Assembly (NCBI RefSeq): GCF_901709675.1
Contig: NC_051102.1
Span: 4,685,412-4,749,411 of the forward strand
Direction of reading: 5' to 3'
Length of the DNA stretch: 64,000 nt
Source of the DNA: Syngnathus acus
Lineage: Eukaryota; Chordata; Actinopteri; Syngnathiformes; Syngnathidae
Shown here in pieces: positions 36,363 to 45,300 of the stretch. Each line of letters begins with the position of its first letter. Position 1 is the stretch's first letter. A model generated the notes under the pieces. That model made no database searches, was not told where the DNA came from, and was given only the letters and a program-made list of their open reading frames with translations. The position numbers were made by a program, and so were the translations under genes.

Positions 36363-39300
36363 CTTGTATCCCGGCCGGCCCTGTAATGTCCATAAATTAG
36401 CTAAAAATGACGCTATGGTTCGACCTTGAATATTTGAATAAGATCAAAGAGTTCGTGTAATTGTATTGTGCATGATGAAATTTCCATACCGCCATTCCTC
36501 AAAGGCTGTTTCACTTTGCGACCTGAAATTTGGTAGCTTGAGTAGGCCCGTCAGACCAGAAACCATATTGGGAATCGACCACGTTTTAGGCTCGTTTCCT
36601 TCTAAAGCCGTGCTCAAAAAGCGAGCAAGAAGCCAGGTCTGAAAAGGGCGAGGAAGTCGACCATTTTGGCTCAAATTGGCCATTTGCAGGGCTCTTTCTC
36701 AAGTCGTCCTTAAACGGCTCACCACATTTAACCAAGTACACAAAAGCAAAAGGGGATCAAACGTTCAAATGGTGCGGTTGCGCAATCCCGCCTCGACGCT
36801 TTTCCGCCGTTTTTTGCACCTTGTCGCCGCTGCCACCGCCGTTCACCTCATTAGCTGCTGCCGTGGTTAGCTAATGGGGTTGTTTTAAAGACAAAAACTG
36901 AGAACAGAACCGCCCGTGGGGAAGACAAACACCCAAACTTTGGTGTGCCGCGCCGCCGTGGAATCACTTTGTAGCTCGCTTTGTGCTACAAACGAGTTAC
37001 AGCTTTGTGTGTGTGTGTGGTGGGGGGAGTGAGTGAGTGAGTGAGTGTGTGGAGGGAAATGAATGAATGAGTGTGTTGGATGGAGGAGAAAGAATGAGTA
37101 CGTACATGTGAATGTGTGTTTGTGTATGAAGCGCCTGCCTCCTCTTGGTTAATTAGCGCGCAAGACTTGCTTTGAGAATATGAAACAACATTACCTGATG
37201 ATGCAAACGAGTGCAAACTGTCGCCTCCGCACCTGAAACAAGATGATGTGTGTGTCTGTGCGCGTGTGTGTGTTTGTGCGCCTACTGCACTTGTAGTCTT
37301 AACACGGCGCCGCAGTAGCCAAAAGGCTTATTTTGCCGGGGGAAATGCAAGCGTGTAAGCAGAATCCTTTGTACTGTGGGATGGGGGTTGGAAGAAAGAA
37401 AAAAAAAAGAGCAGCTCCGCAGCGATGTTCTCGGCAACACACAAAATAAAATGCCTGCATACACGTACACACAAACACACATTCGAGGAGCAGTGAAATG
37501 AGTTGAGAGACCTTGAAGAGTCGCAGAAGGAACAACAATCGGATGGCAGAATGAAAATGACTGTCATGTTGTTTAAAGTTGACTATGCATTAGGCTTAGC
37601 TTTTGCTCTTAGCTTTAGCCACCTCACAGAATAGGGATTAGAAAGTCATGAAGTGTGACAAAATTCAGCTAGTATTATTTGACTACCTTCATGAGATTGT
37701 TGAGCACTTGCCATAAAAAGACGGACTCAGGTCAAGTGGTGAAACAGGGCTGAGTTTGCGTGAGCTCTTGCTTTTTGGACCTCAAATTCTTGAAGGAAAA
37801 AAAGTGGAGCTCCATCAATCTTGATGCACATCTACAAGGCCGCATTCCAGCCCCTTATGCTGTATTTTGCACTTTGTTTACAAATGAATGCCACTCATCT
37901 TAATATGGGACGCCATTTTGTCTGCTTTTGTTTGCAGCGCCGTGCGTTCGCTTTTCCCAGGAGCCAGCCGACCAGTCCGTGGTCCTGGGTGAGCGCGTGG
38001 TCCTCTCCTGCGTGGTCTTCAACTACAGCGGCATCGTGCAGTGGACCAAAGATGGCCTGGCACTGGGCGTGGGCGAGGGCCTCCGAGGTCAGACACTTTA
38101 ATACAAAGCGCCAAGATTTATGGCCTTGTGATCCTTCATACCAAGCCAAAGAGGCTTCATTTAACTATATTTCTTTTTATTAAGTGTTCCAGATTTTGCG
38201 AATTAAAAAAAGATATATACAGATTTGTATACACTTGTGATTACCGTAATTTTCGGACTATAAGTCGCGTTTTTTTTTCATAGTTTGGGTGGGGGGGGCG
38301 ACTTATACTCAGGAGCGATTTATATACATATATATGGGTTTTTTTCACTTTTTTGGGCATTTTATGGCTGGTGCGACTTATACTCCGGTGCGACTTATAG
38401 TCCGAAAATTACGGTAGCTGTAATTGGGCCATCTTCCCCACACTCGTCGGTTTCCCGCTGAGTTAGTGTCCCTCACCGCTGCTAGCCGCTAAGCTAAAAG
38501 GAAACAAATGGCCCGCCCAACGAACCTTCTTTATATTACTCGGCCTTGGCGTAGGTTTTCTCGCCTTTACGAGCGGCGATTAACGTCGGAGCGACACTTG
38601 AAGAATGGATGCCCTCTTGTACTCTGGCTCACCGTCTTTGCAGCTTTTTATTGTCCGAGGCGAGCGTGGCGGCGGCGGCATCTGCAGTCGCCGCCGGAAT
38701 CTCAATAAAAAGTTATTAAATGTCAAGTGCCGTGGCTTAATGGAGGCTTTATAATCACTTTAGCGTCTCCTCCGGACAAAATGTGTGCTGTTTATTAATT
38801 GTGGTGAATGGACCTCGGAGCTTTTGTAGAACGCTTATCGCCTTTTATTGGCCGTATTTGGAAAATTTCAAGTGGGAAGCATTCAAAATGGACGCCGCCT
38901 CATTCACTACTGCATGACTTACGTTCGCCAATCCATATGGATGGTGGAATTTTAAAAGCACCATAGCAGATGAAATACAATCATTGTTGGAAGTGTTCTA
39001 CAAAAGTAAATCATCAAATACAATTAAAAAGTTGGCCTGCCGGGCAGCGAGCAATAACATCTTTTTACAAGCATCCATGCACTCGCACTCAGACGTGTGC
39101 TTTTCTGACCTGATGCGGATTTTGTCTTCTCCTCAATTTAATTCACAGGTTCAGTAAAGGCCAATACAGACACACATGCACGCACACATGCACGCACACA
39201 CACCTCCATCATCTCTGGCTTTATGTGACTGCCTCAGCCCCTTCCTCCTCCTCCTCCTCCTGCTCTTTGTCCTTGCATCGGTGTTCTCTAGCAGCCAGAA

Positions 39301-42300
39301 AAGCGTCTGCATTTGATCAACATGTCGTCCCGGTTTTCCCGCCCGCATCCACTGTCACCTGGATTGGTCTTCTTGAAATGGAATGCGCGGCGATAGTGTC
39401 AATCTCCCCTTGGTTGTAGACGGAGACTAAAAGCACAGCGGCTACACTTTTGATGGAAATCATTCTGCCTACGAATGTAGCGGTTTTGATGTTGTGATAA
39501 CTCAAATGGTCTTTCCCCGTGGAAATCTTTAGAAATGCTGTAATTCCATCCCAGCCTTCCCCACAAAAAAAGAGTCATACTACAAATCCTTCATCTGTCA
39601 CATTATACTCTATCATTATTTTTTTTTCCCCACCTCTTTTTGTGTTAGCATGTTAGCTTGTTCTCATCATTTCTGCCATGTTTTCCATCTGGCGGGCATG
39701 CCTTTTTTTTCCTTCCTTCCTTCCTTCCTTCCTTCCTTCCTTCCTTCCTTCCTTCCTTCCTTCCTTCCTTCCTTCCTTCCTTCCTTCCTTCCTTCCTTCC
39801 CTTCCTTCCTTCCTTCCTTCCCTCCCTCCCTCCTTCCTTCCTTCCTTCCTTCCTTCCTTCCTTCCTTCCTTCCTTCCTTCCTTCCTTCCTTCCTTCCTTC
39901 CTTCCTTCCTTCCTTCCTTCCACCCACCTCATCCTCCACCTTGGCTCTCTCTTTCACCGGTCAGTCAAGCCAGGGTGCCGTCACGTCTCTGGTTGCTATG
40001 CTGCGAGGTACCCGAGTGGATGATGTCATCTCCGCTAATACTTTTGTCCAGCTTTGCCCCCCCTGGAAATCCAGCTCCCCCTGCCTTTTCTCCCTCACTT
40101 GCTGCAAGCACCTGCTGGCCTGCCTCCGCCATCTGAATCCATGATGTGATGCCCACACGTCGGCGTGCGCCTCCTAGTGGAAAGTCTCACTCGGAATTAT
40201 TTGTCAGAATCAGAGGACAGTGTAAGAACAAAGCCTACAACAGAAAGGTCTGCTGTAAAGTTGCAAAAAAAAAAAAAAAATGGCAATATGACCAATAAAG
40301 AGCCTAAACTGAACAGGAAGTCTGACATTTTGATCCGGCAATCTCTGACTGTGGACGGGCAGAGCAGGGTGTAAAAGTTGTATCATTCCTTGGATTCGCC
40401 GTGAAAAGTGGTGCAAAGGTGCGAACCCGGCTTACCGCTTCAATTTTTGGCAGTCGTTTCAACGTTTTTGTTTGTTTTCAGCCATCCTGAGAAAAGCTGC
40501 CGCAGTACTTCCACATGCACCTTTCAAAAAAAAAATGGTGTACAATCAAAGTGTGCCACCAACAATTTGCCTCATTATGCAAAACTTTTCTCCTCCCCTT
40601 GGGTTTGCAAATCCCTGACCCCATTAAATATGAAAGTAACATCTTTTTAACGAGCACGTTTGACGTTTGAAACGTTGCCCCTCGTGATCACAAGCTCAAC
40701 GGTTGACAGTTTGTTTCCAAAGTAACCTTTGCAGATGTGCATCATTTTTTGTTTTGTTCCCCCAGCGTGGCCACGGTACCGAGTGCTGCGCGCTCTGGAC
40801 ACGGGCCAGTACAACCTGGAGATCTCCCACGCCGAGCTGTCGGACGACTCGCTGTACGAGTGCCAGGCGACCGAGGCCGCCCTGCGCTCACGCAGGGCCA
40901 AACTCAACGTCCTCAGTGAGTCGCGCAGCCACCTCAGCACAATTCCGCCCTTGCGTGGTGCTGGACGTGACCCTATGTCAAAAATGACCTGATGGGTTCG
41001 TGATGATGATACATTTGATGCGCTTGTATCATTTGAGCCATGACATTATATTTTGGAAGCTGTCATACGTCGCCATATCATTTACAATCGGTTGCGCGTC
41101 CACTGATATCTTGGCCGATACGATAAATCACGCTAAATGGAAGTTGTTTGAAATGCTAGCTCTCCGTGGATAGGAATGAAAAATGAATGCGTGAATGAAA
41201 ACCATGTGCGTGTGCGTGCATCCATTCATCCTGCAGTCCCGCCCGAAGACCCCGTGGTGGAGGGCACCCCGGAGCTGCTGCTCATGGCCGGCACGCCGCA
41301 CAACCTCACCTGCGTCACCCGCGGCGCCAAGCCGGCTGCGCACATCCAGTGGCTCAAGAACGGGCTGCCCGTCGACGGCGCCCACCAGTCCACGGTGACT
41401 CAAACACACCGTCCATCCACAGGTGGTCCTCCGCCACCCAGGCTAATTCGAGGAGGCGTAAGCTCGCTTTGCCTTGTCGCCGAATGCGTTTATCCACTTT
41501 GGCTCGATTGGATTTCAGAGCTTAGCTGCTTCGCTTAGCGTAGCCTCTGGTTAAATATGAGAGATGTCCGTCAAACTGTCGTCGGGAGCGACGGCCGCTT
41601 TTGACCGCACGCGGTGGGTATTGCATGGCTAAGCAGAGCTGCAGTGTCGTCGCCTGCACTTAGTCACTTAGTGAATTTCCGACCTTGTCCAAATCGTTTA
41701 GCGTCACATGCTGTCAAATTGGGACGCTATGTACCTCGTTTGGATCGAATCCAGATCAAATGGTTGTTTCAGACTCCGCCCACAAACGTTTTTGCTAACT
41801 GAATCAAATACGACATAAAATCTAATCTAAAGCCTTTCGCAGGAAGAAGCACAAAAAGAGACGAACAAATTCTCTGAGAGCCGCACTTAATCTCACACGC
41901 CGAGCGGCGGATTAAAGAGGGGTTACAGCTACAAAAGCAGAACAAGTTCACTTTCAATTCCCAGCAAAGCTACTTCATCTTGTTTGTTGGCTCATTTTTA
42001 TGCTCGTTGCCTCCGGCGCACAAGAGGAGGAATTTGAGAGTATCTAGCCCAAAGCAAACTCAGGAGGCTCAGGCACACAAAAAGAGCACAATGCAAACAA
42101 AAGCTTTGAGGACTGCCACTATGCAAAAAAGAAACAGAGTAAACGTCAAAAAGGTGCCCCGTTTCAAGGTCTCAAAATAAGTTTTTGTCAACCGTCAGTC
42201 GTCTGTAGTGTTGATCTAACGTATTTTGCGTGTTGTTGTTTTTTGGGAGTAACGTTTTGGGTGTTCAGTCCACGTGAACAGATCACATGCGTGATTTTGA

Positions 42301-45300
42301 TCCTTGTTGCTGCAACATTGTCCACAATGAAACAAACATGCGACTGACTCCCTAAAGACAATGGACTTTGGAAACATTTTTTCATAATCACGCATGTTTT
42401 TATAAATAACAAGTGGAATGCGCCTAACCTTTTAAATGTCATCATTTGCATGATGAGAACACTTTGCCCTCTTTCTCCCACCTCCGCACACACACACACA
42501 CTTGCTCTCCCTCACTCCCTCCCTTCCTCTCAACTCCACTCGTGAAATCATGCCTGAAAGCTCCGCCGCAAACACACTGGCTCACGTATGCACACGCAGC
42601 AGCAGCTAGCAGCAAAGCGTGACTCACCCGCTCCAGCGCACATGTTTTGACATCTTCTCACGCCCGTTTTTCCAAAATGAAGAAAGCAATGTTCCCTTGC
42701 CGTCCTGCCAGGAAGTGCTGCCAGACCGCAAGAGGGTGACCACCAGGAGCTACCTGCCCATTGTGCCGCTGGACACGGACAGCCACAGCAACTTCACCTG
42801 CGTGGCCAGCAACCCGGCCGTGCCCACGGGCAAGCGGGTCAACATCATGCTCAACGTGCACCGTAGGTGCTCGTGCAACGAAAAGTACCGCCCACTAGCG
42901 TACTGCTAACGCACAATGTAGGGCTAACTAATAGCACCGATTGCAGTGTGAGCGACAATTGAATACTATCAGACATTTTCTTGATCAATCATTTTGACTG
43001 CAGCTTTCACGTCTCCGTGTATCTCTGCATTCCACTGCCCCCCAGTGGCCCGCTGGTGCCCACCGGCGGGAGCGGCACAATGTCCATGAATTGAAGCAAA
43101 AAAAAAAATTGCCTCAATATGGACTACATCTGGCCGTGTCTCCAGATCCGCCGACGGTGACGCTGTCCATCGAGCCTCACTCGGTGCTGGAGGGCGAGAG
43201 GGTCACCTTCACCTGCCAGGCCATGGCCAACCCCCCCATCATGGGCTTTAGGTGGGGATGAGCGCCACCTCGGCCGCACTGGTGGCGCTTTGGCTAAAGA
43301 CCATGTCTCCCGTATCAGGTGGGCCAAGGGCGGCGTGCTACTCGAGGGCGCCCGAGAGAGCGTGTTTGCCACCACGGCCGACCACTCCTTCTTCACCGAG
43401 CCCGTGTCCTGTCAGGTGTTCAACGCGGTGGGCACCACCAACGTCAGCATACTGGTGGACGTCCACTGTGAGTTCTTTGGATCCTGTGAATTTGGGGGCC
43501 GCTGAAAGATTGACTGCCTTGCCTTGCCGCCACCGACCGTAACCGTCAGCGATGCTTCCTAATGGGCCCTGAAAGCTATCGCCCTTTTCCCGATTTCTGA
43601 CGTCTCTTTGTCCCAGTCGGACCCATCCTGGTGGTAGAACCGCGACCCATTGCGGTGGACGTGAACTCTGACGTCACCCTGAACTGCAAGTGGTCTGGAA
43701 ACCCTCCGCTCACCCTCACCTGGACCAAGAAGGGCTCCAACATGGTAAGAGCCTGCCTGCCTGCCTGCCGGTCTACCTATTCCAAGCAGGACCACATCCA
43801 ACTCTCACTTTATTACTTGTGACTACTGAAAGAAACTAGTGGCTCTCAAAACAGGGCTGGAAAGAAATAATGGGCAGGTTGGAGTCACGGAGTATATCGC
43901 AGCCCGGCCCAGCGGGAAATCACCAGAAAGTCAGGATTTGTCACTCGGGGCTTGCCTCTGAGTTCTCCAACTTTAAAAAAAAAAAAAAGGACACGCTTGG
44001 ACAGACGGAAAGCCGTGTCACTGGCAAAGTCTTCAATTGGTGTTTTCTTTTTAAAGTCAGACTTCATAAATGTTTGCTTAGTTGTAAAGTAGACACTTTG
44101 TAGAAAGACTCTCCGTGTCTTAAATCTTTAATTCATGCCCAACAGTTTAAGAGAAAGCTCCAGGAGAAAAAAGCTAATGGAGCCTGCTGAGTAAATCAAC
44201 ATGTTTTATGCATTAAATATGCGGCGCTCGCTAGCTGGCTGGCTGGCTGGCCCAGTCTGGCTCGGCTCGACGCCTCCCGAGCCGTTGACTCTCGTCTACC
44301 TTTGTGTGTGCGTGCAGGTGCTCAGTAACAACAACCAGCTGTACTTGAAGTCGGTGAGCCAGGCGGACGCCGGCCAGTATGTGTGCAAGGCCATCGTGCC
44401 GCGCATCGGCGTGGGCGAGACCGAAGTCACGCTTACCGTCAACGGTGAGTCGCCATCTACCTTTTGTGATACTACAAATATCACGGCCTTTACAGTATTC
44501 AAGGCAAAGCTACCAGCTTTTTTCCAAATCCACGTCTTTGTTTTTGTAGGATTAGTTTGACATTAAAACAAAGTGGGGGGAAAAAAAACGCCAAGGCGGT
44601 ACATATTTAACTTGTCTCGCCCCGACCAGGCCCACCCATAATCTCCAGCAATCCGGTCCAGTACGCCGTGCGGGGTGAGCGAGGCGAGATTAAGTGCTAC
44701 ATTGCCAGCACGCCCCCACCGGACAAGATCGTAAGTCTCGCTTACGTCTTTTTAACTGTACCAAGCAACTGCTCATTATTTCATCTTGCTAGCGCTGCTT
44801 ATCTGTTTGTTAGATTTTTTATTTTTTTTCTGTCCTGAGTGTCACATTTGCAACCTCTTGAATACAGCGTGAGTTTCATTCTTGGAAAACAGGTTTTTTC
44901 CCCTTCAAAGCACACTTGATGGAAATATAGCACAAAGTGATGCATCATTTCAAGACCTGTGTGTGAGAACATTTTTGTAAAAAAAAAAAAAAAAAGTGGC
45001 AATTATCCAATTTGTGTTGCGCCGACATGACAGAAATCAGAGCTTTTAGGAGGCTTGTGAAGCCTCACCCAGCGCCAGGCCCGGCCGGACCCGCCAGCGT
45101 ATAATGCGATGCGACATTATAGTAGCGGCTTAATGCACAGACACAAGGACTTATGAAAAATGCAGCGTGTGAGAGTGTGTGAGAGTGTGTGTACGTGCCG
45201 CCCGATATTCCGAAATAAATCCGTCTATGTGCACATTGTGCCATAAAGAGGAAAGATCTGCAGGAATTTATGCCACGCAAGCGACGAGGGCTAATGTAAG

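Larger units (their letters stand above)
25237..37937. other. kirrel1: kirrel1 intron 1 (12.7 kb)
   Basis: No coding exon was recognised on either strand. It contains simple repeats (25914-25934, 35906-35953, 36332-36359). There are AT-rich and CpG-rich blocks, for example near 28545-28870, that look like candidate regulatory DNA, and CTCF-like words at 34682 and 35506. No RNA gene is seen. Confidence 0.65.
38088..40765. other. kirrel1: kirrel1 intron 2
   Basis: It holds a 175-bp palindromic element at 38242-38416 and a long (CCTT)n tract at 39711-39921. Frames across the tract are repeat artefacts. Confidence 0.75.

Noticed and set aside
36986-37216. Frame rich in His/Thr/Ser in kirrel1 intron 1
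   Set aside because: It is produced by GTGT and GAGT repeats.
39645-40144. Several long open frames on both strands across the CCTT tract
   Set aside because: They only translate the microsatellite (Phe-Leu-Pro-Ser or Lys-Glu-Gly-Arg repeats).
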